A DNA stretch of 64,000 nucleotides from Clostridia bacterium (GCA_009929615.1 SAAB01000008.1:1-64000), one strand, 5' to 3'. Positions 8,215 through 17,213 are shown, numbered from the stretch's first letter. Numbers and translations: made by a program. The notes: a model not told the origin generated them from the letters alone.

Positions 8215-9596
8215 TGTGCCTCATCCTTTGCAATAAAAATATTTAATACAAGGGCAATAAGCGCTGCAGGAACAATACCCGAACCACCGAAAATCAGCTG
8301 AACAACCTGTGGCATATGGGATAAAATATCTGAGTTAGCGCCAACACCATAGCCCAGTCCTAAAGCAACTGAAACAATCGTTACTGTTCTAGGTGTTACA
8401 CCATCTCTTGTAATGAGCTGAATACCACTGACAACAATGGATGCAAACATCATAACCGCTGCACCGCCCAAAACACTTGATGGCATAATGGAAATCAAAG
8501 CCGCAAGTTTCGGAAAAAGTCCACAGAGAATAAGGAATATCGCACCTGTGCTGATAGCAAAAAGATTGACAACCTTTGTCATGCCAACCAGGCCTACATT
8601 CTGGCTGAAGGATGTGTTTGGCAGTACACCAAAAAAGCTGGCAACAGATGAGCCCACACCATCACAAATAACTGAACCGGAAAGTTCTTTATCTGTCGCT
8701 TCTCTTCCAAGTCCACCTTCAACAATTGCTGAAGTATCACCCATAGTTTCTACGGCAGTAACAATAAACATAATGCCTACCGGAATAATAACTTTAAGGT
8801 CAAATACAAGCGGTACAGGGAACAGTTTTGGCACGGAGAACAATCCCGCACTGGCAACTTTACCCCAGTTTAATACCCATGAACAAGTTGTTTCTACACC
8901 TTCTGCATTGATATAAGTTGTCGGAAGAACCATGCCCATAATCGCACAAACGATATAACCGACGACAATACCAATTAAAATAGATGATACACTTGTAATT
9001 CCCTTTGTATAATGTTTCAAAATAACAATAACAAGCAGTACGATACATCCAACCATAAGATTCTGCCATGAACCGTAGTCTCCCTTGGCTTTACCGCCAC
9101 CAAAAGATTCAATACCTACAGAGATCAGCGAAAGTCCGATGGACATAACAACCGTACCTGTAACAACACTTGGGAAAAACTTACGAAGTGGTTTCAGGAA
9201 AAATCCAAGAACCGTCTCAAAAAGTCCACCCAGAAGTGATGCTCCCAAAATAGCACCATAGGCTGCTAATCCGCCACCCATAGTAGCAACTGCGCCTCTG
9301 GCAACCCCGATAAATCCCGAACTTGTTCCCATAACAATAGGAAGCCGTCCGCCGATAGGTCCCAATGTGAATAACTGGATAAGCGTTACAAGCCCTGCGA
9401 TAAACATGGCATTTTGCAAAATAGCCACTTGCAGAGCATCCCCTGATGCGATTCCGCATGCTTCTGTAATAAGTAAAATTGGTGTCAAATTCCCCGCAAA
9501 CATAGCTAATACATGCTGAAGTCCAAGCAGAACAGCCTCACCCAGCGGGATTCTTCCCTCCAACTCATAAGCCGAAGTATACTTTGTGTCTTTCAT
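8211..9596 (-). CDS. NCS2 family purine/xanthine permease
   Basis: A 461-residue polytopic transporter of the nucleobase:cation symporter-2 family (PbuX/UraA type), with about 12-14 membrane segments. Signatures include QHVLAMFAGNLTPILLI at the N-terminus, GTSSGFIGV, and the family motif region NTSFSQNVGLVGMTKV. Residues such as the glutamate in AVETMGDTSAIVEGG match the substrate site of xanthine/uric acid members. Its position between the NifS-like and MoeA-like genes suggests it imports the purine substrate of the molybdenum hydroxylase encoded upstream. The exact nucleobase cannot be assigned from sequence alone. Confidence 0.9.
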   Translation of the reverse strand: MKDTKYTSAYELEGRIPLGEAVLLGLQHVLAMFAGNLTPILLITEACGIASGDALQVAILQNAMFIAGLVTLIQLFTLGPIGGRLPIVMGTSSGFIGVARGAVATMGGGLAAYGAILGASLLGGLFETVLGFFLKPLRKFFPSVVTGTVVMSIGLSLISVGIESFGGGKAKGDYGSWQNLMVGCIVLLVIVILKHYTKGITSVSSILIGIVVGYIVCAIMGMVLPTTYINAEGVETTCSWVLNWGKVASAGLFSVPKLFPVPLVFDLKVIIPVGIMFIVTAVETMGDTSAIVEGGLGREATDKELSGSVICDGVGSSVASFFGVLPNTSFSQNVGLVGMTKVVNLFAISTGAIFLILCGLFPKLAALISIMPSSVLGGAAVMMFASIVVSGIQLITRDGVTPRTVTIVSVALGLGYGVGANSDILSHMPQVVQLIFGGSGIVPAALIALVLNIFIAKDEAQ

Positions 9597-9619
9597 AACA
9601 TTCCTCCTGAAGTAAAAAA

Positions 9620-10738
9620 TTATTCTTTAGGCATATTGCTTCCACTAGGAAGTATATCTGTCTGTACAGTCATCTGCCACATGGCCTGTACTAATTTATC
9701 CATCTGGGCAATCGTATTAAAATAGCCAAATGCAAATCTCAGTGTTCCCCTCGGCCATGTTCCCAAAGCCTTATGAGCAGCCTCAGCACCATGACAACCG
9801 GATGTTGCTACAATGCCCCAGTCCTTAAGAAGCTTCTCTTCCACATCCTTCTCCGTCATGAAATCTGTCTGAATGGAAACAATCGGCACTCTGTCCTTGT
9901 ATCCCGGTCCAATAATATGCACACCGGATATATGCTGTACTTTACGGATAAAGTACTCTGCCATCTTATGACCGTTACCGCAAAGGAACTGAATTTTTTT
10001 ATTGATAACAAATTCCAGTGCTTTATGAAGTCCGGCAATGGCTTTTTTATCCGGATTTTTTGTTTCGAACTGTTCCTGCCAGTTCCCACCGCCAAAAATT
10101 TCAGCAGCCCGTTCACTGGCAATAAAACCATTGGCTTCTTCCGGTCCGAGAAGACCATATCTTCCGGAAAAGGTCAAAACGTCTACTCCCCACTGCTTCA
10201 TATAGATTGGTACATAACCCGCTGTCTGAGCCGCATTTAATACGAAAAGCAGGTTGTGCTTTTTAGCAAATTCGCAAAGTTCCTTCGCCTGCAGAACAGA
10301 ACCGCAGACTTCCGAAGCATGGTTTATAATCAACCCTTTTGTATTCGGTTGAAGTAAAGCTTCTACAGCGGCAAAGACATCTTTATCCTTACCCGGGTCA
10401 TATAAAATCAACTGGCCTTTTTCATTGCATGGAATCATTGTATATTCCACACCAGTCTTCTGAATTTCATCAAGGGTTTTTGTTACTGCATCGTTCTCTA
10501 ATGAAGATACAAGTACATGGTCTCCGCCTTTAAAAAGTGCTTTAATTGTTTTTGACAGAGCTTCATCCATCGTTTCTGTAAAAACAACATTTTCTTTTTT
10601 GCTGCCTTCAAAGAGACGACAGAGCTGTTCTCTCGTTTCCTCGACAATACTGTCTGAGCCACCGGCGGTCATCGCTTCTTCAACGCCTTCGGCCTTTGGC
10701 CATGTTTTCTTTAACTGGTCCACATTAATCTTGTCCAT
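9620..10738 (-). CDS. class V aminotransferase-fold (NifS-like) protein lacking the PLP lysine
   Basis: A 372-residue homologue of the cysteine desulfurase-like family found in selenium-dependent hydroxylase clusters (EF2568-like). The C-terminal fingerprint is intact: SGCHGAEAAHKALGTWPRGTLRF with Cys315 at the position of the persulfide cysteine, and FGYFNT. Key cofactor residues are not. The Schiff-base motif SGHK reads SGRY here (Arg193, Tyr194), and the Asp that binds the PLP ring nitrogen is Asn168 in LNAAQ. The N-terminal YLDNAAT block is also missing, the protein starting at the TWPK motif. I checked the codons (AGA, TAT) directly. The frame is otherwise open and the gene overlaps its upstream neighbour by 14 bases, so it looks maintained rather than decayed. 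Confidence 0.85.
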   Translation of the reverse strand: MDKINVDQLKKTWPKAEGVEEAMTAGGSDSIVEETREQLCRLFEGSKKENVVFTETMDEALSKTIKALFKGGDHVLVSSLENDAVTKTLDEIQKTGVEYTMIPCNEKGQLILYDPGKDKDVFAAVEALLQPNTKGLIINHASEVCGSVLQAKELCEFAKKHNLLFVLNAAQTAGYVPIYMKQWGVDVLTFSGRYGLLGPEEANGFIASERAAEIFGGGNWQEQFETKNPDKKAIAGLHKALEFVINKKIQFLCGNGHKMAEYFIRKVQHISGVHIIGPGYKDRVPIVSIQTDFMTEKDVEEKLLKDWGIVATSGCHGAEAAHKALGTWPRGTLRFAFGYFNTIAQMDKLVQAMWQMTVQTDILPSGSNMPKE

Positions 10739-11327
10739 CGCGCAACCTCTTATCTTCCTTTTTCAAATCATCCCGGGTGTCTATATCCCAAAGTTCTTCA
10801 GGAATTTTCGTTTCAAAAAATGCCAACGCATCCCTATGTCTGGTAATTACCTGTCTGCCGCCCAGGTCGCCAGATAGATTTTTTAATTCTTTAAAGTACT
10901 TATTTTCAAATATGACCGGATTTCCCTGCTGTCCCTGACAGGCCAGCATTAATATCCCGCCGTCATAAGAATAAACCATTTTCTCCAATGTTGCAAGTCT
11001 AAGCCACGGCTGGTCACACACCATAAACATAACACTGTCGACATCACCATCCTGATGCTCCAATTTCTCGATTCCTAATCTTATCGAACGTGAAATGCCA
11101 AGCTCCGGTGCATCGTTCATCACCACTTCCATTCCGCATTTTATGGCTTTCTCAGCGATGGTGGTATTTCCGGTGACCACAACTTTTGCCCCTCCGGTTT
11201 GTATCTTTTCTAATTTCTCCAGAGCTGTATGATATAAGGCTTTTCCTTCAATCTCAGCCATCAGCTTATTACCGCCAAACCGTTTTCCGGCCCCTGCCGC
11301 CAGTAAAATAATACCTGTTTTCATCAT
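10725..11327 (-). CDS. MocA-like molybdenum cofactor nucleotidyltransferase
   Basis: A 200-residue nucleotidyltransferase with the MobA/MocA fold, expected to transfer CMP (or GMP) to molybdopterin to make the dinucleotide cofactor used by molybdenum hydroxylases. The NTP-binding start LLAAGAGKRFGGNKLMAEIEG is typical, followed by AELGISRSIRLGIE and MVCDQPWLR with the metal-binding aspartate. The protein is of normal length. It overlaps the molybdopterin-subunit gene by 4 bases and the NifS-like gene by 14, so it is translated with them. Assignment as a cytidylyltransferase follows from co-occurrence with a xanthine dehydrogenase-type enzyme. Confidence 0.85.
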   Translation of the reverse strand: MMKTGIILLAAGAGKRFGGNKLMAEIEGKALYHTALEKLEKIQTGGAKVVVTGNTTIAEKAIKCGMEVVMNDAPELGISRSIRLGIEKLEHQDGDVDSVMFMVCDQPWLRLATLEKMVYSYDGGILMLACQGQQGNPVIFENKYFKELKNLSGDLGGRQVITRHRDALAFFETKIPEELWDIDTRDDLKKEDKRLRDGQD

Positions 11328-13618
11328 TTTTCCAGAGCAAGCATGCCCATCTTAATCCGTTCAGGCGTCATAGGCAGTTCATAGAGACGAACACCACAGG
11401 CATTATAAATAGCATTTGCCAGTGCCGGCGATGGTGTATTAATAACAATTTCACCGATGGATTTAGCGCCAAAAGGTCCTGTCGGTTCATAGGTGCCTTC
11501 GAGTTCAACTTTTAATCTTCCCATGTCCATACGGGTTGGTATTTTATACTGCATGAAAGAGTTATTCATCATAGCCCCATCATCCCGGTATTGAATATTT
11601 TCATAAAGAGCCATACCAATTCCCTGAACAATACCGCCCTCTGTCTGGACAACTGCCAGATTTCGGTTAATCGGCGTTCCACAATCCACGGCTGCATCAT
11701 ATTCAATAATTTCTACCTGACCTGTTTCTTTATCCAGCTCAATTTCCACAATACCAGCCATAAAAGGTGGCGGAGAAACCGGAGAACAGAAACTTTCAGA
11801 GGCACTCATAACATCATTTCGTGCCAAATGGCTTTGACTTGCCAGTTCTTCCAGAGTTATTTTTTTCTCATCTTCCATAGAGAAAAAGAGTTTTCCGTCG
11901 AATTCAACATTTTCTTCGGAACATTCCATCTTCTCAGCTGCCAGAGAAATCATTTTCTTTTTCAGAGTTTCACAGGTTTTAATGACCGCCCCACCGGTAA
12001 CGTAGGTGGTACTTGAAGCATAAGACCCTGTATCATAAGGAGAAACATCCGTATCCACACCATGCACGGCAATCTGTTCCAAGTCGCAGTCCAGACATTC
12101 TGCTGCCATCTGAGCCAGAATTGTATCGCAGCCGGTTCCCATATCCGTAGCTCCGATGAGCATATTATAAATACCATCATCACCTAGACGAATTTCAACA
12201 GCCGCCTGATCAAGGCCTGAAATACCTGAACCCTGCATCGCCAATGCACCGCCAACAGCACGGACTTTGCCATTACCCATGTCTTTTACAGGAAACTTTT
12301 CATCCCAGCCAATCATCTCTTTCGCCTTTGCAAGACATCTTCCAAGACCTACGGAATTAAAGGTTTCTCCATAATAAGAATCCACCGGAACACCCTCTTT
12401 AATAATATTCTTCTCGCGAAGCTTCATCGGGTCCATCCCCAGCTTCGCTGCCAGTTCATCCATCGCAGATTCCAGAGCAAAAATACCCTGAGTCGCGCCA
12501 TATCCCCGATAGGCCCCGGCAGACATAGTATTTGTATAAACAACCTCCGCTTTAAACCGGCTGGCCTGAAGTGGTCCATACATGGAAATGGATTTGTGAC
12601 CCGAAAGTCCTACCGTTGTCGGACCATGTTCCCCATATGCTCCCGTATTTGAGAGCGTATAAAGGTCAATGGCCTGAATGTTTCCCTCTTTATCAGAACC
12701 TAACCGGACTGAAACTTCCATCTCATGGCGGGATGTCGAAGCAATCATAACTTCCTGCCGGCTAAAAGTCATAATGGCAGGCTTTCCTGTCAGCCAGGTG
12801 ATAATTGCCGGATAGACTTCAGATACTGCTGTCTGTTTTGCACCAAAGCCGCCGCCGATTCTCGGTTTAATAACGCGGACTTTTGACTTGGAAATGCCAA
12901 GGGCTCTTGCAACAATACGGCGTACATGAAATGGTATCTGGGTAGAACTTGTCACAACAAGACGTCCGTAGGCATCCAATGCCGTACTGGTTACAAAGGG
13001 CTCCATCATAGCCTGATTATTGGCCAATGTATGCCAGGTTCCTTCGACCACATAGTCACAATTTTCCAGAACTTTATCCACATCCCCGCTCTCATATCCA
13101 TCCGTTGCACACAAATTCCGCTTGTTATCCGCACCCACAGGCACCATTGACTCCCAATCCTCTTCCGGATGGACAAGAATCGGTGCATCCTTTGCTGTAC
13201 GAAAATCCAAAACCGGCTCCATCACTTCATACGCCACTTTAATTAATCTCATGGCTTTATCTACAGCCTTTTCCGTTGTACCGGCAACCAGTGCCACTTC
13301 ATCGCCCACATAGCGAACCACGTCCTCTAAAATATACCGGTCATAAGGACTTGCTTCCGGGTAGCTCTGTCCCGCTTCCGTAAAACGAATTTTAGGAACG
13401 TCTTTATAAGTAAGAATACATTCAATTCCAGGTACCAGCTCTGCCTTTGACGTATCAATCGAAATGATTCTTGCAAAAGCATGGGGGCTTCTCAGTGCCT
13501 TGACAATCAAATGCTCTTTCGATGCCAAATCCTGTGTATAAAGGGGCTTTCCCGCCATTAGAATCATGGCATCTTTTTTTACAACACGTTGGTTAATATA
13601 AGATTTCTTATCGGACAC
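11324..13618 (-). CDS. molybdenum hydroxylase (xanthine dehydrogenase family), molybdopterin-binding subunit
   Basis: A 764-residue large subunit of the xanthine oxidase/aldehyde oxidoreductase family. It holds the molybdopterin cofactor and the hydroxylation site. I place the start at GTG 13618, preceded by GGGGAGG at a 9-base gap; the longer frame begins at TTG 13642 without a ribosome site. Family blocks are visible: GKPLYTQDL, YVGDEVALVAG, GGGFGAKQTAVSEVYPAI, SAGAYRGYGATQGIFALES, and GAKSIGEIVINTPSPALANAI with the catalytic-glutamate region GEI. No in-frame TGA interrupts it, so selenium would be a labile cofactor ligand, not selenocysteine. It overlaps the 2Fe-2S gene by 11 bases. Confidence 0.92.
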   Translation of the reverse strand: MSDKKSYINQRVVKKDAMILMAGKPLYTQDLASKEHLIVKALRSPHAFARIISIDTSKAELVPGIECILTYKDVPKIRFTEAGQSYPEASPYDRYILEDVVRYVGDEVALVAGTTEKAVDKAMRLIKVAYEVMEPVLDFRTAKDAPILVHPEEDWESMVPVGADNKRNLCATDGYESGDVDKVLENCDYVVEGTWHTLANNQAMMEPFVTSTALDAYGRLVVTSSTQIPFHVRRIVARALGISKSKVRVIKPRIGGGFGAKQTAVSEVYPAIITWLTGKPAIMTFSRQEVMIASTSRHEMEVSVRLGSDKEGNIQAIDLYTLSNTGAYGEHGPTTVGLSGHKSISMYGPLQASRFKAEVVYTNTMSAGAYRGYGATQGIFALESAMDELAAKLGMDPMKLREKNIIKEGVPVDSYYGETFNSVGLGRCLAKAKEMIGWDEKFPVKDMGNGKVRAVGGALAMQGSGISGLDQAAVEIRLGDDGIYNMLIGATDMGTGCDTILAQMAAECLDCDLEQIAVHGVDTDVSPYDTGSYASSTTYVTGGAVIKTCETLKKKMISLAAEKMECSEENVEFDGKLFFSMEDEKKITLEELASQSHLARNDVMSASESFCSPVSPPPFMAGIVEIELDKETGQVEIIEYDAAVDCGTPINRNLAVVQTEGGIVQGIGMALYENIQYRDDGAMMNNSFMQYKIPTRMDMGRLKVELEGTYEPTGPFGAKSIGEIVINTPSPALANAIYNACGVRLYELPMTPERIKMGMLALEK

Positions 13619-14108
13619 CTTCAATAACCTCCCCTTTTTCAAATAATTTGTAATTCGCCCGGGTTACAGCCAGATAATTTTTAATAGCTCTGTACTGACC
13701 TTCATATCCTGTACACCGGCACAGATTTCCCGCAAGATAAGCCTTGATTTCATCCTCTGTTGGATTCTCAAGTTCTTTTGCCATGGCCAGCACATTCATT
13801 ATGAACCCGGGACTGCAGTATCCACACTGTTCTGCTCCCTGTACTGCCATAAACCGTGCAAATTCCTCAGCTTCTTTAGCAACTCCTTCCAGAGTTGTCA
13901 CCCTGTGTCCCGCTGCTCGTGCCGCCGGAACAGAACAGGAAAGAACGGTTTTACCATCCAGATATACGGTACACAAACCACAGTTTGTTGTATCACAGCC
14001 GCATTTGACACTCTTGAACCCCTTATCTCTTAAATAATCAATAAGCATTGTATCCGGTTCAATATGGTCATTATAGACTTTGTCATTAATCCATATCTTT
14101 ATTTTCAT
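13608..14108 (-). CDS. molybdenum hydroxylase 2Fe-2S subunit
   Basis: A 166-residue iron-sulfur subunit of a xanthine dehydrogenase-type enzyme that moves electrons from the molybdenum site to FAD. The plant-ferredoxin-type cluster motif CGCDTTNCGLCTVYLDGKTVLSC lies at about residues 37-59, and the second cluster motif CGYCSPGFIM followed by GNLCRCTGYEGQYRAI at about residues 98-140. Length is typical. It overlaps both the FAD subunit gene (4 bases) and the molybdopterin subunit gene, which supports a heterotrimeric enzyme. Confidence 0.95.
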   Translation of the reverse strand: MKIKIWINDKVYNDHIEPDTMLIDYLRDKGFKSVKCGCDTTNCGLCTVYLDGKTVLSCSVPAARAAGHRVTTLEGVAKEAEEFARFMAVQGAEQCGYCSPGFIMNVLAMAKELENPTEDEIKAYLAGNLCRCTGYEGQYRAIKNYLAVTRANYKLFEKGEVIEGVR

Positions 14109-14923
14109 TTACAGACACCTCCTGTTGCTTCGGGAGAAGTTTGTTCAAGAATCTCCATGATAGCTCTTTTTACAAGGACCTCTGCCAGTATCTTTCTATA
14201 TTCCGCACTGGCCCGCATATTGGTTCCAAAACTCACCATCTCGGCAACTCTGCCGGAAAACTTTTTCACATCTTCCTCCGTCGGTGCCGATGCCAGAACA
14301 TCCGGACATTTTGCCACAACAGCTCTTCCCGGACGGGCACCAATAACAACTTTCAGTTTTCCATCCCGTCTGGACACTGCTGCTGTAAGTACCGGAAAAT
14401 CCGTCTTAGCATTACGGAAACTCTGATAGGCTGCCTGGGTTCTGTCCTTCTTTATATGAATGCGCACAAGCACATCATTGTCATAATCCATTATTACAAA
14501 TTTATCTAAAGGAATCATTCCACCTGCATACATCTCAACCGTTGTATCCAATGCCAGTAGCGCTGTCAATGGGTCTGAAAATCCAAAACGCTGGTAAATG
14601 CTTCCTCCAATCGTTGCCGTATTACGAAACTGGGTTCCGACAATCCCTTTCATGGCTTCCTTCATCATTCCGTTAAAATACTGATGAAGTCCTGCATGGC
14701 ACTCTATGTCCCGCAGCGAAGTCATCGCTCCAATCACAAATTCTGTCTCTGTTTCTTCTATTTGATTTAATCCCAAATCACTCATGTCAATGGCTGTCCC
14801 AATAGAACGATTTCCAAGACGCAGCCACATACCTCCACCAATAATGGTCGAAGAACGTTTTTGATTCAGCTCATATGCCTCTTCCAATGTTTTTACTTTT
14901 GAATAACCTTGTATGGTATACAT
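14105..14923 (-). CDS. molybdenum hydroxylase FAD-binding subunit
   Basis: A 272-residue FAD subunit (CoxM/CutM family, PCMH-type FAD fold). Visible features are the FAD pyrophosphate loop STIIGGGMWLRLGNR, the second FAD-binding segment GTQFRNTATIGGSIYQRFG, and a C-terminal CO dehydrogenase flavoprotein domain around KVVIGARPGRA. Length is normal. It is the first of three subunit genes, ten bases after yqeB, and overlaps the 2Fe-2S gene. It passes electrons from the Fe-S clusters to NAD or another acceptor; the acceptor is not evident from sequence. Confidence 0.9.
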   Translation of the reverse strand: MYTIQGYSKVKTLEEAYELNQKRSSTIIGGGMWLRLGNRSIGTAIDMSDLGLNQIEETETEFVIGAMTSLRDIECHAGLHQYFNGMMKEAMKGIVGTQFRNTATIGGSIYQRFGFSDPLTALLALDTTVEMYAGGMIPLDKFVIMDYDNDVLVRIHIKKDRTQAAYQSFRNAKTDFPVLTAAVSRRDGKLKVVIGARPGRAVVAKCPDVLASAPTEEDVKKFSGRVAEMVSFGTNMRASAEYRKILAEVLVKRAIMEILEQTSPEATGGVCK

Positions 14924-14932
14924 AACATCCTC

Positions 14933-15724
14933 CTATTCCTGTCCGTGTTCCCATCCGCAGACAGCTTCAAGAACGCCGCCGCCGATAGCTCTTGCTTTAT
15001 CTGATATGGTAAAACAGTGGTCCTTTTCACACCGGGCATCTATATCCCCTGCCTTCATTCCGGTTTGTACTATTACCCCTTCCTGAAGAAGTCCCCGGAC
15101 AATTCCGGAAATGAATGCCTTCACCGGTTTACCCTCAATATCTGCAAGGAGCTGTCCCTCTTCCACATAGTCACCAATAGAAACCTGTGGGACGAATATT
15201 CCATCCCCGGTTGCACGGATAATACGTTCTACCGTATAGCCACCGATATTTCCCGGCACCCCTGTATTTGGTATGGCACTGCCACTTTCAATCACCCGTC
15301 CAAGATAATGTCCCCGCTTTGTTTCAACCACTTTATGGCAGTCCACCCCTGCTGTAAATCCAGGACCGACACCGATAACCAAAGGGGCATCATCCACCTT
15401 CGTTCCTATATTTTTTTTGGCAATAATAGCATCCACCACTACATCCGGTTTCCACTGTCTTCTTATCTCTGCCTCCGGGTCAATAAATACAGGAATACAC
15501 CCCTGATTTTCAATTCTTTCTCCATCTTCAAGATTCAAAGCCCGTCTGGCACAAATATTCTCAACGACCGCTTCATCCTCATAGACCGCTCTCGAAAAAG
15601 CTACTGTCCGGCGAACTGCCGTAGGTACAGCCAAATCCGTCATCCAAACCCGGTATCCGCTCCGTTTTAAACGCCATGCGATACCTGTTGCCAAGTCACC
15701 GGCACCTTTAATCAATACTTTCAT
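14933..15724 (-). CDS. yqeB: selenium-dependent molybdenum hydroxylase accessory protein YqeB
   Basis: A 263-residue YqeB (EF2563) family protein, a marker of selenium-dependent molybdenum hydroxylase systems. The N-terminus VLIKGAGDLATGIAWRLKRSGYRVWMTDL is a dinucleotide-binding fold. Later blocks are PDVVVDAIIAKKNIGT, VGVGPGFTAGVDCHKVVETKRGHYLGRVI and a C-terminal biotinyl-like segment VSIGDYVEEGQLLADIEG. The biochemical role is unproven; family co-occurrence with SelD points to labile selenium handling. It overlaps yqeC by 4 bases. Confidence 0.9.
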   Translation of the reverse strand: MKVLIKGAGDLATGIAWRLKRSGYRVWMTDLAVPTAVRRTVAFSRAVYEDEAVVENICARRALNLEDGERIENQGCIPVFIDPEAEIRRQWKPDVVVDAIIAKKNIGTKVDDAPLVIGVGPGFTAGVDCHKVVETKRGHYLGRVIESGSAIPNTGVPGNIGGYTVERIIRATGDGIFVPQVSIGDYVEEGQLLADIEGKPVKAFISGIVRGLLQEGVIVQTGMKAGDIDARCEKDHCFTISDKARAIGGGVLEAVCGWEHGQE

Positions 15725-16422
15725 ATGCTATCTCCATCTTTCTGCGGGTTCATCCTCACGAACCAAATTCGTTCCATGCCTCTGTTCCTCAGCAAGTTTT
15801 TTAACCTTTTTACCTGTTGATACATACCTTCATCATCCACCTGATTCAGGATAATACCGTATGTCTGGTTCTCTGATACATTTTTATAAAAACCATTTTT
15901 ATCCAAGGCCAGCACTGCCAGGTCTTCCAGCGTCAATCGATGACCACCGCTGCAGTTTAAAAGCTTCATAACCCTTTCAGGCCGGTGGCAGCAGTCCAAA
16001 ATCTGTTCTCCCAGACAGGAAGCTCCGATGACTGCAAAAACATGGGTGCTTTCTTTTCGGATAACCGGTTCCCACGCTTCCGGTGCTTTACAGGGAAGCC
16101 CTTTAGAGCCATCCGCTTCAATCAACACCAGCCGGTGTTTGGCTAATGCCGCCCGAATCTGCTCCTCCTTTAACGGAACAACTTTTCCATCTATCCCAAT
16201 ATCACCAAGCTGCCGGCCATACTTTCCGGTTTTCATTGGCCACATATGGGTTGTCGTCATTATATCATGGCAAATGCCCCGTTCTGAAAGCTCCTCCGAT
16301 AAAATTTCTATAAGACCGGTCTTTCCACCGGCACCTATTACAGAAATTATCGGAGCTTCATCTGCTTCCAATCCCAAGGCATCCCAAAAATGATTTACTT
16401 TTGAATCATAAATTTTCTTCAT
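15721..16422 (-). CDS. yqeC: selenium-dependent hydroxylase accessory protein YqeC
   Basis: A 233-residue YqeC family protein with a P-loop-like N-terminal motif SVIGAGGKTGLIEILSEEL (about residues 27-45), TTTHMWP, VLIEADGSKGLPCKAPEAWEPVI, and a C-terminal LNQVDDEGM segment resembling the guanine-specificity motif NKxD. This pattern fits a nucleotide-binding accessory factor. It is the first gene of the operon. A weak promoter (TTGAAA, 17 bases, TACTTT) lies just upstream within the 80-base gap to the divergent DUF421 gene. Confidence 0.88.
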   Translation of the reverse strand: MKKIYDSKVNHFWDALGLEADEAPIISVIGAGGKTGLIEILSEELSERGICHDIMTTTHMWPMKTGKYGRQLGDIGIDGKVVPLKEEQIRAALAKHRLVLIEADGSKGLPCKAPEAWEPVIRKESTHVFAVIGASCLGEQILDCCHRPERVMKLLNCSGGHRLTLEDLAVLALDKNGFYKNVSENQTYGIILNQVDDEGMYQQVKRLKNLLRNRGMERIWFVRMNPQKDGDSI

Positions 16423-16502
16423 AGCCCCTCACAAAGTATTCACATCACAGCATATTTTCAAAAGCTTTGGCACATACTACTGACCAGAAAAGGAGATTAT
16501 AT

Positions 16503-17210
16503 ATGGAAGTTCTTTATGTTATATCTTTATCCGTCGGTTCAATTATTGTGCTATTTATATTGTGTAAACTCATGGGCTACCGCCAGCTCTCCCAGCTCAG
16601 CATGTTTGACTATGTCAATGGTATTACCATTGGCAATATCGCCGCTGAAATGGCCACTTCTCTGGACCAGAGCTTTGTCCAGCCTTTAGTTGCAATGATT
16701 ATCTACGCCATGGCTGCCCTTCTCCTGTCCTGGCTGGGCTCAAAATCCATCAAAGCCCGCCGGATTATCTCAGGCAAACCAGCTGTCCTTCTAAATAACG
16801 GCAAACTTTATATGGAAAATTTTCGAAAGGCAAAAATTGATATCAATGAATTCTTATCCCAATGCCGAATCGAAGGTTATTTTGATGTGTCCCAACTGGA
16901 ATGTGCTGTTCTTGAAGATAACGGTCACATCAGTTTTCTTCCTAAAAGCCTGTACCGCCCTGCGACTCCCTCTGATATGGACCTTGAACCCCAGAAAGAT
17001 ACTCTGGCTGCCAACGTCATTATCGACGGTCACATTATGAAAGCAAATTTAAAAGCTGCTGGTAAGGACGAAAAATGGTTAATGAAACAGCTCCATGCCC
17101 GGGGCATCTCCGATGTCCACCAAGTTTTTCTCGCCACCTGCGGTTTAAACCAAGAGTTCAATGCCTTTACCTATACCGGAAAAGAACTGCCTCCCGATAT
17201 TCTGTCCTAA
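16503..17210 (+). CDS. DUF421 (YetF-like) membrane protein
   Basis: A 235-residue protein with three N-terminal membrane helices (about residues 3-22, 35-50, 58-78) and a soluble YetF-type C-terminal domain. Motifs typical of DUF421 are KLMGYRQLSQLSMFDYVNGITIGNIAAEMA and KPAVLLNNGKLYMENFRKAKIDINEFLSQCRIEGYFDVSQLECAVLE split over adjoining blocks. The start at 16503 has AGGAG eight bases upstream; the longer frame at 16467 does not. Function of the family is poorly known, with links to spore or stress phenotypes in Bacillus. Its stop lies 3 bases from the stop of the converging dehydrogenase gene. Confidence 0.88.
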   Translation: MEVLYVISLSVGSIIVLFILCKLMGYRQLSQLSMFDYVNGITIGNIAAEMATSLDQSFVQPLVAMIIYAMAALLLSWLGSKSIKARRIISGKPAVLLNNGKLYMENFRKAKIDINEFLSQCRIEGYFDVSQLECAVLEDNGHISFLPKSLYRPATPSDMDLEPQKDTLAANVIIDGHIMKANLKAAGKDEKWLMKQLHARGISDVHQVFLATCGLNQEFNAFTYTGKELPPDILS

Positions 17211-17213
17211 ATA

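Noticed and set aside
8437-8916. Open frame of 159 codons on the plus strand
   Set aside because: Antisense to the purine permease; low-complexity Ser/Pro/Thr composition mirrors the membrane-protein codons.
9773-10240. Open frame of 155 codons on the plus strand
   Set aside because: Antisense to the NifS-like gene, no family features.
11324-13618. Selenocysteine in the molybdenum hydroxylase
   Set aside because: No in-frame TGA and no insertion element; selenium would be a labile ligand.
13619-13642. Upstream start (TTG 13642) for the molybdopterin subunit
   Set aside because: No ribosome site; GTG 13618 has GGGGAGG at a good distance.
15017-15670. Open frame of 217 codons on the plus strand
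   Set aside because: It lies wholly antisense to yqeB, has no ribosome site and a biased composition; a shadow of the real gene.
16468-16483. TGGCAC as a possible sigma-54 -24 element before the DUF421 gene
   Set aside because: No TTGCA-like -12 element at the required spacing; the match is likely chance despite rpoN nearby.
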